Both the position numbers and the translations under genes were made by a program. A DNA stretch of 10,140 nucleotides from Akkermansia sp. (GTDB lineage Bacteria; Verrucomicrobiota; Verrucomicrobiia; Verrucomicrobiales; Akkermansiaceae), in contig JAGBZE010000119.1 of assembly GCA_017628435.1 (NCBI GenBank), positions 1-10,140 on the forward strand, in the 5' to 3' direction. Shown piece after piece: positions 1 to 6,330 of this stretch. Under the pieces are notes generated by a model. The model was not told the origin of the DNA, made no database searches, and worked only from the letters and a program-made list of their open reading frames with translations. The first letter of the stretch is position 1, and each line of letters opens with the position of its first letter.

Positions 1-48
1 AAAACGAAATAAACTTCCTTCCTTTTTTTGAACGGCTTACATCTTTAG

Positions 49-81
49 GCTTGCCTCAGCATTGGCAATGCTGTAGCAAGC
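49..81. repeat. Long imperfect hairpin
   Basis: GCTTGC (49-54) pairs with GCAAGC (76-81), and CAGCATT (57-63) pairs with AATGCTG (67-73). There is a 2x2 mismatch between the two helices and a three-base GGC loop. This gives 13 base pairs. No T-run follows on either strand, so it is not a textbook Rho-independent terminator. It may mark the end of a transcript entering from the left or belong to a small RNA. Confidence 0.5.
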
Positions 82-293
82 AGAAAAGTTGTATAGCACA
101 TGTGTCCCAAAGTTTCCCGGCTCATAGAGCGAAAACCCGGTGAGAACAGGAGTTATGGAAAAACGCCGAAAACTTTATGCTCAGGGTATCTTCTTTATCC
201 TCCGGCGCAGCTGTGTGAGAATAGGCTGATGCTCCCCGCTTACTCTGATTTTCAGCATAAGGGCGATTCGGGAATCAGAGAGAAAAACAGGTA

Positions 294-328
294 CAATAAA
301 ACCCCCGCCTGATTGCACAGGCGGGGGT
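294..328 (-). terminator. Rho-independent terminator of fhs
   Basis: ACCCCCGCCTG (301-311) and CAGGCGGGGGT (318-328) form a perfect 11-bp, very GC-rich stem with a six-base loop. Read leftward from the fhs stop codon at 357-359, the stem is followed by TTTTATTG, a U-tract in the RNA. Position about 30 bases after the stop and orientation both fit termination of the leftward gene. Confidence 0.88.
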
Positions 329-356
329 GTGATGAGTATTACAACCGGGGGCTGAA

Positions 357-1991
357 TCAGCCCTTCATGCCGGTGATGGTGCCATCGGCAGATACCTTGA
401 TATCGCAGGCGGCGGGCACCTTGGGCAGGGCGGGCATGCGCATGATATCGCCGCAGAGGGCGACCAGGAAGCCGGCACCGTTGGCGATTTCGAAGTCGCG
501 CACGGTCACGGTGAAGCCGGTGGGGCGGCCCAGGAGGCCGGCGTTGTCGGAGAGGGAGTTCTGGGTCTTGGCCATGCAGATGGGCAGGTCTGTGAGACCA
601 TTCTTAGCCATGAGAGCCAGCTTCTTCTGGGCAGGCTTGGTGAGCACCAGACCATCGGCGCCGTAAATCTTGCGGGCGATGGTGGTCATGCGTTCCTCCA
701 CGCTGAGGTCGAGGCTGTACAGGCATTCGAAGGGTTCGTTTTCTGCCTGCATGCTGGCCAGCACGGTTTCGGCCAGTTCGGTGGAGCCGGCGCCACCCTT
801 GCCGAAGACATCGGCCACGGCGCAGCCTACGCCCATTTCGGCGCACATGGCCTTCACCTCGGCGATTTCCTCCTCGGTATCCGTAGCGGCAAAGAGGTTG
901 ATGGCCACGGTGACGGGGCGCTTGTAGAGGCGGGCGCTTTCGATGTGGGCTGCCAGGTTCACGAGGCCGCGGCGCACGGCCTCGGCGTTCGGGGTTTCCA
1001 GGTCGGTCTTGGCTACACCGCCGTGCATCTTGAGGGCGCGGATAGTGGCCACAATCACGATGGCATCCGGGGAAAGGCCACTCTGGCGGCACTTGATGTC
1101 CAGGAACTTCTCGGCACCCAGGTCAAAGGCGAAACCGGCCTCGGTCACGGCGTAGTCGGCGCAGGAAAGGGCCATCTTGGTGGCGATGACGGAGTTGCAA
1201 CCGTGGGCAATGTTGGCGAAGGGACCGCCATGCACAAAGGCAGGCACGCCCTCCAGGCTCTGCACCAGGTTGGGGTTCACAGCTTCCTTCAGGATAGCCA
1301 GCAGGGCATCGGTCACGCCCAGCTCGCGGGCATACACGGCCTCATCATCGGCGGTGAAACCGATGACCATGTTGTCCAGGCGGCGGCGCAGGTCGTCGCG
1401 GTCCTCGGCCAGACAGAAGCAGGCCATGATTTCGGAGGCGGGGGTGATGTTGAAGCCGTCCTCGCGGGGCACGCCGTTCTTGTTCAGGCCTACCACGATA
1501 CTGCGCAGGGCGCGGTCGTTCATATCCATCACGCGCTTCCAGGTTACCTTGTTCTGGTCCAGGCGGGTGGTCTTGTAGAAAAGGGCGTTGTCAATCACAG
1601 CGGCCAGCAGGTTGTTGGCGGCGGTGATGGCGGGGAAGTCGCCGGTGAAGCCCAGGTTGATGCTCTCGCCCGGGGTAATGCTGGAAGCACCGCCGCCCGT
1701 GGCACCACCCTTGCGGCCGAATACCGGGCCCATGGAGGGTTCGCGCAGCGCCAGACACACCTTCTGCCCCACAGCCTGCAGACCCTGAGCCAGACCAATG
1801 GAAACCGTGGTCTTGCCCTCACCGGCGGGGGTGGGGGTGAGTGCGCTCACCAGAATCAGGCGGCCGCGCTTGCGGTCCTGCTTCAGGACCTCCAGGCTCA
1901 CCTTGGCCTTGTCGTAGCCGTAGGGAATCACATACTTCTCATCCAGCCCAAGCTTGGCTGCCATCTGTGCAGTGAAAGACATATCTGCCAT
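357..1991 (-). CDS. fhs: Formate-tetrahydrofolate ligase
   Basis: 544 residues, close to the usual 550-560. The enzyme makes 10-formyl-tetrahydrofolate from formate, THF and ATP in the cytosol, feeding purine synthesis and the folate C1 pool. Visible family motifs: nucleotide loop TPAGEGKTT (54-62); LREPSMGPVFGRKGG (82-96); GGPFANIAHGCNSVIATKMA, the most conserved block; DLGAEKFLDIKCR; IVATIRALKMHGG; and near the C-terminus MAKTQNSLSD and GDIMRMP. Residues 97-122 depart from what I remember as near-invariant: the usual GGGY is GGGA, and the usual INLHFTGDFHAI is INLGFTGDFPAI, losing two histidines. ATG at 1989-1991 lies six bases after a TATAAT box, so the transcript may be leaderless. A second ATG three codons on is the alternative start. 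The gene stands alone with its own promoter and terminator. Family call very secure. Confidence 0.96.
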   Translation of the reverse strand: MADMSFTAQMAAKLGLDEKYVIPYGYDKAKVSLEVLKQDRKRGRLILVSALTPTPAGEGKTTVSIGLAQGLQAVGQKVCLALREPSMGPVFGRKGGATGGGASSITPGESINLGFTGDFPAITAANNLLAAVIDNALFYKTTRLDQNKVTWKRVMDMNDRALRSIVVGLNKNGVPREDGFNITPASEIMACFCLAEDRDDLRRRLDNMVIGFTADDEAVYARELGVTDALLAILKEAVNPNLVQSLEGVPAFVHGGPFANIAHGCNSVIATKMALSCADYAVTEAGFAFDLGAEKFLDIKCRQSGLSPDAIVIVATIRALKMHGGVAKTDLETPNAEAVRRGLVNLAAHIESARLYKRPVTVAINLFAATDTEEEIAEVKAMCAEMGVGCAVADVFGKGGAGSTELAETVLASMQAENEPFECLYSLDLSVEERMTTIARKIYGADGLVLTKPAQKKLALMAKNGLTDLPICMAKTQNSLSDNAGLLGRPTGFTVTVRDFEIANGAGFLVALCGDIMRMPALPKVPAACDIKVSADGTITGMKG

Positions 1992-1997
1992 GGCGGC

Positions 1998-2026
1998 ATT
2001 ATAACATATTCATCCCCACATAGCAA
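1998..2026 (-). promoter_or_regulatory. Sigma70-type promoter of fhs, likely leaderless
   Basis: On the minus strand there is TTGCTA (2021-2026), a 17-base spacer and a consensus TATAAT (1998-2003). Six bases (GCCGCC) separate the box from the ATG at 1991, so the expected +1 is the A of the start codon. No Shine-Dalgarno sequence is present. If translation begins at the next ATG (1982), the leader would be only about nine bases. Confidence 0.75.
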
Positions 2027-2213
2027 GCCTATATTCCGAGAGATGAAATGGAGTCATCTGCTGAAAATTAGGGCCATATATCTTTTGCCAGGATGTATCG
2101 CTGTCTATGGCTGCGAGACTTTTGAAAAAAGGAACTCCCGACTACATGCGTCTTGGGTGACGGGGCTGCCCTCCTGAGCTTCGATGTCTCCCGTTTTTCC
2201 GAAAAAAACGAAC

Positions 2214-2312
2214 ATTCGCGTAAGTTTCGTGCATTTTTACCTCTATATTCGCGTAAGTTTCGTGCATTTCTGCCTCCATATTCGCGTAAGTTTCGTGCAT
2301 TTTTCTTGAATT
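2214..2312. repeat. Three 33-bp tandem repeats upstream of the ATPase
   Basis: A 23-base core, ATTCGCGTAAGTTTCG followed by TGCATTT, recurs without change at 2214-2236, 2247-2269 and 2280-2302, giving an exact 33-bp period. The first two units agree at 30 of 33 bases over their whole length; the third diverges after the core. Each core holds an imperfect dyad, CG-AA-TT-CG with single-base gaps, centred at 2224, 2257 and 2290. The array ends immediately before the putative ATPase promoter, so the copies would lie on one face of the helix. A phased operator array is the simplest reading. On the minus strand the same DNA reads as an 11-residue repeat beginning MHETYAN, which I consider incidental. 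Confidence 0.85.
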
Positions 2313-2346
2313 ACCATTAAAAATCAGTAGAATAACGCTATATAAA
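2306..2346 (+). promoter_or_regulatory. Candidate promoter region of the ATPase gene
   Basis: Two overlapping solutions exist. One is TTGAAT (2306-2311), 16 bases, TAGAAT (2328-2333), giving a leader of about 14 bases. The other is a TATAAA/TATATA box at 2339-2346 with a weak TTAAAA upstream, putting +1 next to the ATG at 2354. Neither gives a Shine-Dalgarno sequence. The 33-bp repeats abut the upstream edge. Confidence 0.4.
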
Positions 2347-2353
2347 GCCCACC

Positions 2354-3700
2354 ATGAAAAGAAGACTCGAACAAGACCTGAAAAAATGGAAGGATAGTCC
2401 GATGAGGAAACCGCTTCTCCTCCTCGGAGCCCGACAGGTTGGCAAGACATGGCTGATGCGTCATTTCGGCGATGAAAACTACAAAGATGTGGTATACATC
2501 CGCTTCGATCGAAACGAACGCATGCGGCGTATATTTGAAACGAGTAACTACGACATGAAGGAGCTGTTACTGCTGATGCAGGCAGAAACCAATATCAATA
2601 TCAAGCCCGGAGATACCCTCATCATTCTGGATGAAATCCAAGACTGTCCGGCTGCCCTGACCTCACTGAAATACTTTTGCGAAGATCTGCCGGATTATCA
2701 TGTCATGGCGGCGGGGTCTCTGCTGGGGGTGAAACAACACCACGGTACAGGATTTCCGGTAGGAAAAGTCAACACAATGACTCTCTATCCCCTGACGTTC
2801 CGTGAATTCATGACCGCTCTGGAGCACCCACATGATATAGATTTCATTGAACTCCAGAAATGGGAAAGCGTAAAACTTATATCCGACAGACTCACGCATC
2901 TGTTAAAGCTGTACTACTATATCGGTGGCATGCCCGAAGTGGTGAATACGTATCTACAGACCAAGGATTTCAGCGCTGTTCGTTCTGCACAGAATGAGAT
3001 ACTTTCCAACTATGCCAATGATTTCAGCAAGCATGTTCCTGCCATGCTGGCAGCAAAATTATCCCTGCTGTGGGAATCAATACCACACCAGCTCGCAAAG
3101 GAAAACAAGCGATTTATCTACAAAGAAGTAGGCAATAAAATGAGAGCAAGAGATCTGGAAAGCGCCATGGATTGGCTCTTCCGGGCCGGCCTCATTTACA
3201 GGGTTGACCGGATTAATGAACCCTCTCTTCCCATAGGTGCATATCGAGACGGTGCTTTCAAACTGTATTTTCTGGATGTCGGATTACTCGGCGCTAAATG
3301 CGAACTGGAAGTATCAACAATTCTGGAAAAAAGTGCCATTTTCAAGGAATTCAAGGGAGCACTCACAGAGCAGTTTGTCCAGCAGGAACTCCGGGCTGAA
3401 TCTCAGATATCCCCCCATTACTGGCAATCGGATACCTTCCGGGCAGAAGTCGATTTCGTCATTCAAACTTCAATGAATGTTGTGCCCATTGAAGTGAAAG
3501 CAGAACACAACACAAAGGCCAAAAGCCTGTTGAATTACTGCAGAAAATACAAGCCGGTTCTTGCAGTCAGAATCTCAATGAATGATTTCTCCGAGAATAA
3601 TCTGGAAACCAGCGAAACAACAAATACCACCCTGCTGGATATACCTCTCTATGCCACTTTCATGCTGCTTCCCATCTGCAGGGAAGCTCTACTGAAGTAA
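2354..3700 (+). CDS. AAA_14/DUF4143 family ATP-binding protein
   Basis: 448 residues, normal for this family of uncharacterised P-loop ATPases, which often occur as variable accessory genes. Walker A is GARQVGKT (25-32), Walker B is LIILDEIQ (89-96), and AAGSLLG (119-125) is the sensor-type strand. Residues about 256-286 (YKEVGNKMRARDLESAMDWL onward) look like a winged helix. The C-terminal DUF4143 part has TEQFVQQEL (338-346), EVDFVI (365-370) and PIEVKA (378-383), matching a PD-(D/E)xK nuclease-like core with E339, D367, E380 and K382. The start fits the family, whose N-terminus typically reads basic residues, then RKPLLLLGARQVGKT. The gene has visibly lower GC and more AGA and ATA codons than its neighbours, suggesting acquisition by transfer. 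Single gene, convergent with the next. Function unknown; family call secure. Confidence 0.93.
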   Translation: MKRRLEQDLKKWKDSPMRKPLLLLGARQVGKTWLMRHFGDENYKDVVYIRFDRNERMRRIFETSNYDMKELLLLMQAETNINIKPGDTLIILDEIQDCPAALTSLKYFCEDLPDYHVMAAGSLLGVKQHHGTGFPVGKVNTMTLYPLTFREFMTALEHPHDIDFIELQKWESVKLISDRLTHLLKLYYYIGGMPEVVNTYLQTKDFSAVRSAQNEILSNYANDFSKHVPAMLAAKLSLLWESIPHQLAKENKRFIYKEVGNKMRARDLESAMDWLFRAGLIYRVDRINEPSLPIGAYRDGAFKLYFLDVGLLGAKCELEVSTILEKSAIFKEFKGALTEQFVQQELRAESQISPHYWQSDTFRAEVDFVIQTSMNVVPIEVKAEHNTKAKSLLNYCRKYKPVLAVRISMNDFSENNLETSETTNTTLLDIPLYATFMLLPICREALLK

Positions 3701-3719
3701 CATTACCACTAAATGTTAC
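3697..3719. terminator. Hairpin between convergent genes
   Basis: GTAACATT (3697-3704) pairs with AATGTTAC (3712-3719) across a seven-base loop. The stem is AT-rich and neither side has a clear T-run, so it would be a weak terminator. Its place between two convergent stop codons, with the ATPase stop inside its left arm, suggests a shared bidirectional role. Confidence 0.4.
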
Positions 3720-3720
3720 C

Positions 3721-4251
3721 TCATGCCTGCTGCGCTTTTTCCAGCGCCTCGCGGAAATCGGGGCGCATGTAGTAGATGCCGCGGGTGATATGCTCATGGC
3801 GGTGAGGGCCGTCTTCCCAGTCATCAAAAATGTAGGTAGAGAGACCATCGCTATAATCGATGCGGCGGGCTTTGGTCAGGATTTCCAGCGGCCACTGGCG
3901 CACACGGTTGCTGAACACGCGGGCCTTGATGATGCGGCGGTTGGTGAGTACATAGCTGGTGTGGCGCAGCATGTAGCCTCGCAGCGGCGGCACCACCAGC
4001 AGGAGGATGCTGAGCAGCAGCACCACTTCCTTAGGGAAGGCGGCGGTCAGAAACATGGCCCATTCCGGCAGTGGAATGCCGGGTGCGCCGTAGTGGAACC
4101 ACACGGCCAGCCCCAGCAGGATAAGCCCCGGAACAACGCGGGTGAGGAATACCCCGCGGAAAAACACCAGACGCGGACTGCCTGTCCACACAATCTGTTC
4201 GCCATTCTGCAAATTCTGCTTTACCCAAGCGTGTAATCCTGCCTTGTCCAT
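3721..4251 (-). CDS. Small membrane protein with bacterial PH-like domain
   Basis: 176 residues from the ATG at 4249-4251. The N-terminus has GEQIVWTGSPRLVF (17-30), typical of PH-domain membrane proteins (bPH2/DUF304 type). Two hydrophobic segments follow, about 33-53 and 66-89, then the diagnostic block SYVLTNRRIIKARVF (99-113). The PH-like fold would run to about residue 145, with a short helical tail. The protein should sit in the inner membrane with its PH-like part in the cytoplasm. The biological role of this family is not defined. An in-frame ATG 34 codons upstream (4353) exists, but the extension is not family-like, and a candidate promoter lies inside it, six bases before the chosen start. 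Single gene, divergent from the polyprenyl synthase operon. Confidence 0.75.
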   Translation of the reverse strand: MDKAGLHAWVKQNLQNGEQIVWTGSPRLVFFRGVFLTRVVPGLILLGLAVWFHYGAPGIPLPEWAMFLTAAFPKEVVLLLSILLLVVPPLRGYMLRHTSYVLTNRRIIKARVFSNRVRQWPLEILTKARRIDYSDGLSTYIFDDWEDGPHRHEHITRGIYYMRPDFREALEKAQQA

Positions 4252-4257
4252 ATCATC

Positions 4258-4285
4258 AATGTAGCATAGTGGCAGAGTAATACAA
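4258..4285 (-). promoter_or_regulatory. Candidate promoter of the PH-like protein gene
   Basis: On the minus strand: TTGTAT (4280-4285), 16 bases, TACATT (4258-4263), then six bases (GATGAT) to the ATG at 4251. The boxes match consensus only moderately, but the spacing to the start codon is the same as in fhs and again implies a leaderless mRNA. Confidence 0.4.
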
Positions 4286-4425
4286 GACAATTTGGCTTCA
4301 CTGGGTGATATAACATTAATTTTCTGGCGGATGAATGGGCTGATAAACTGCAAAATGCAATGATTTTTTTCTTATGGGGTCATTTTTGGGGGTAAAGGGT
4401 TGCCAAGAGGCAGAATCTTTGCTAA

Positions 4426-4472
4426 ACTCACCGCAGCGGCGGTGTAGTCACCGGCGTGGTGTACTATATTAT
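4426..4472 (+). promoter_or_regulatory. Hairpin and -10-like box before the polyprenyl synthase gene
   Basis: ACT plus CACCGC (4426-4434) pair with GCGGTG plus AGT (4439-4448), with loop AGCG and one bulged T, giving nine base pairs. Just downstream are overlapping -10-like boxes TATATT (4465-4470) and TATTAT (4467-4472), which would start transcription 4 to 6 bases before the ATG at 4483. No good -35 is visible. The hairpin falls in the -35 zone, so it could be a protein-binding site, or the boxes may be fortuitous. Confidence 0.3.
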
Positions 4473-4482
4473 TTTCCCTCTC

Positions 4483-5493
4483 ATGAGCCTTCCTTTTTTC
4501 AGTAAGCTGCGTAATAGAAAAGCCTACATGCGCATTGTGGAGACTGAGCTGCAGAAAGTCCGCGACACGATAGACGCACAGACCGGGCATTTCGCCCCCC
4601 ATATGCGGGAGTATATGCGCCAAGTGTGCAAGGGGAAGGGTAAGATGATTCGCCCGGGTCTGGTGCTGCTCACCGCAGCTGCTACCGGTGGTATCAAGGA
4701 GGAACATACCACCTTTGCTGCCATGCTGGAGATGCTGCACATGGCCTCTCTGGTGCATGATGATGTGCTGGATAAGGCCGAGACACGCCGCGACCAGCCC
4801 ACGCCGAATGCGCTGTGGGGCAATGAGCTGGCTGTGTTGCTGGGCGATTCCATGCTGGCTCAGGCCATGGTGATGGGTGCCGAGATTGGCGATACCCGTT
4901 TCATTCGCCGTATGGCCCTGGGCGTGCGCGATTTGTGCGAGGGCGAGGTGGAGCAGTCCACCCGTCTATGGGATATCGACATGAGCCGAGCCGATTATTA
5001 CGAGCTTATCCGCAAGAAGACAGCCACGCTCTTTGCCATGGCCATGGCTGGTGCTGCGTTCCTGCAGGGGCTTGATGATGAGATGATTGAGCAGCTGAAC
5101 CGCATGGGCACGCTGCTGGGTATCTCCTACCAGATTTATGATGACTGCCTGGACCTGACCGGCAGCGATGAAAGCGCCGGCAAGACCCTGGGCACGGACA
5201 ACGAGAAGGGCAAGCTGACTCTGCCGGTGTTCTTCCTCATGGAATCCACCAGCGATGATGTGGCCGAATATGCCCGCAGCTGCGTGGAGAAGCACGAGGA
5301 GATTGATTACTCGCGCCTGCGCCATACCGAGGCCTTTGCCGAGGCTATCCGCCTGTCGGTGGAGGAGGGGCTTTCCCGCAACGAGGAGGCCCGCGAGGTG
5401 CTCTGGATGCTGCCGGAATCTCCCGCCCGCGAGGCGCTGGCCGAAATGACTTATCGTCTGGATGAAATGCTGCGCGAGTGCTGCGTGGATTGA
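4483..5493 (+). CDS. Long-chain polyprenyl diphosphate synthase (IspB/HepT-like)
   Basis: 336 residues from ATG 4483. A GTG nine codons upstream is possible but would add a hydrophobic stub unlike the family. All-alpha trans-prenyltransferase that extends an allylic diphosphate with isopentenyl diphosphate, normally to make the quinone side chain. Seen: KGKMIRPG (52-59), first aspartate-rich motif DDVLD (93-97) followed by RR (102-103), second motif DDCLD (220-224), and GKTLGTDNEKGKLTLPV (233-249). The fifth residue before the first motif is alanine (MASLVHDD). A small residue there goes with long products, so I infer a chain of roughly C35-C50; exact length cannot be read from sequence. First gene of a likely operon, with cysE 12 bases downstream. 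No Shine-Dalgarno sequence. Confidence 0.93.
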   Translation: MSLPFFSKLRNRKAYMRIVETELQKVRDTIDAQTGHFAPHMREYMRQVCKGKGKMIRPGLVLLTAAATGGIKEEHTTFAAMLEMLHMASLVHDDVLDKAETRRDQPTPNALWGNELAVLLGDSMLAQAMVMGAEIGDTRFIRRMALGVRDLCEGEVEQSTRLWDIDMSRADYYELIRKKTATLFAMAMAGAAFLQGLDDEMIEQLNRMGTLLGISYQIYDDCLDLTGSDESAGKTLGTDNEKGKLTLPVFFLMESTSDDVAEYARSCVEKHEEIDYSRLRHTEAFAEAIRLSVEEGLSRNEEAREVLWMLPESPAREALAEMTYRLDEMLRECCVD

Positions 5494-5505
5494 TAGCTGC
5501 ACCAT

Positions 5506-6318
5506 ATGATACGCCCGGACAAGATGGTGCCCCAGGAAGCGGATCTCGCTGCGAGAATCTGGGAAGATATTTATGCCGCCGCTGAATCTGCTGCCGAGCA
5601 GGAGCCCAAGCTCACCGGCCTGCTGGATGACGTGGTGCTGAGCCGCAACAAACTGGCCACGGCTGTATCCGTGCGCCTGGCGCGAAAACTTTCCCGCCGC
5701 GATATCGGCCGCGATGACCTGGAGCCGCTCATCCGCTCCCTGTTCAAGAGCGATCCCATGGTGGTGGAGATGATGGCAGCCGACCTGAAGGCTGTGGTGG
5801 AACGAGATGCCGCCTGCCATAACGCACTGGAGCCGCTCATGTTCTTCAAGGGGTTCCATGCCCTGGCCACCTACCGCCTGGCGCATATTCTGTGGCAGCA
5901 GAAGCGCTATATGCTGGCGCTGCTGTTCCAGAGCGTGGGCAGCGAGGTGTTCGGCATTGATATTCACCCGGCGGCCCGCATCGGTTGCGGGGTGCTGCTG
6001 GACCACGGTACCGGCTTTGTGGTAGGTGAAACCGCCATTATCGAGAACGATGTATCCCTTTTCCACGAGGTGACCCTGGGTGGTACCGGCAAGGAAAAGG
6101 GAGATGCCCGCCACCCGGTGGTGCGCAGCGGCGTGCTCATTGGTGCCGGCGCCAAGGTGCTGGGCCGTGTGGAGGTGGGCGAATGCGCCAAGGTGGCGGC
6201 TTCCTCCGTGGTGCTTTCCGATGTACGCCCGCATACCACAGTGGCCGGCATTCCCGCCGTGGAGGTGGGCGCAGCCGTGGGTGAACCTGCCCTCTTCATG
6301 CAGCATTGCCTGAGCTGA
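5506..6318 (+). CDS. cysE: Serine O-acetyltransferase
   Basis: 270 residues, like the E. coli enzyme (273). It transfers acetyl from acetyl-CoA to L-serine to give O-acetylserine, the precursor for cysteine, in the cytosol. The N-terminal helical SATase domain spans about 1-145, with LKAVVERDAACHN (94-106) carrying D101 (E. coli D92) and FFKGFHALATYRLAH (113-127). A left-handed beta-helix of hexapeptide repeats follows: IDIHPAARIG, then LLDHGTGFVVGET with D166 and H167 (E. coli D157/H158), VTLGGTGKEKGDARHP with H203 (E. coli H193), and GAGAKVLGRVEVG. All catalytic residues are present. The C-terminal tail after AVEVG is short and ends HCLS; it lacks the terminal isoleucine through which CysE usually docks into O-acetylserine sulfhydrylase. 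Second gene of the operon, 12-base gaps on both sides. Confidence 0.95.
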   Translation: MIRPDKMVPQEADLAARIWEDIYAAAESAAEQEPKLTGLLDDVVLSRNKLATAVSVRLARKLSRRDIGRDDLEPLIRSLFKSDPMVVEMMAADLKAVVERDAACHNALEPLMFFKGFHALATYRLAHILWQQKRYMLALLFQSVGSEVFGIDIHPAARIGCGVLLDHGTGFVVGETAIIENDVSLFHEVTLGGTGKEKGDARHPVVRSGVLIGAGAKVLGRVEVGECAKVAASSVVLSDVRPHTTVAGIPAVEVGAAVGEPALFMQHCLS

Positions 6319-6330
6319 GAAAACAAGTTT

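Larger units (their letters stand above)
1..356. other. Intergenic stretch, no recognised gene
   Basis: I recognise no protein or RNA gene here. A 70-codon frame opening with GTG at 100 has no start signal and no familiar motif. The stretch holds a T-rich run (about 15-29), a long hairpin (49-81), a loose 8-bp inverted pair CTCTGATT/AATCAGAG (243-250 and 273-280), and the terminator of the leftward gene (about 294-328). A small RNA cannot be excluded from sequence alone. Confidence 0.5.

Noticed and set aside
120..250. Cobalamin- or glycine-riboswitch-like words (CCCGGTGAGAAC, GCCGAAAAC)
   Set aside because: Only short words match. The B12 box and the paired elements of either riboswitch are missing, and no plus-strand gene follows that it could control.
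945..2177. 410-codon plus-strand open frame
   Set aside because: It is antisense to fhs, whose family motifs are unmistakable, and it carries no motif of its own.
2142..2450. Possible minus-strand gene with an 11-residue MHETYAN repeat
   Set aside because: The repeat arises because the DNA period (33) is a multiple of three. The frame overlaps the ATPase start in antisense and has no family resemblance. I favour a regulatory DNA repeat, though a small repeat peptide is not strictly excluded.
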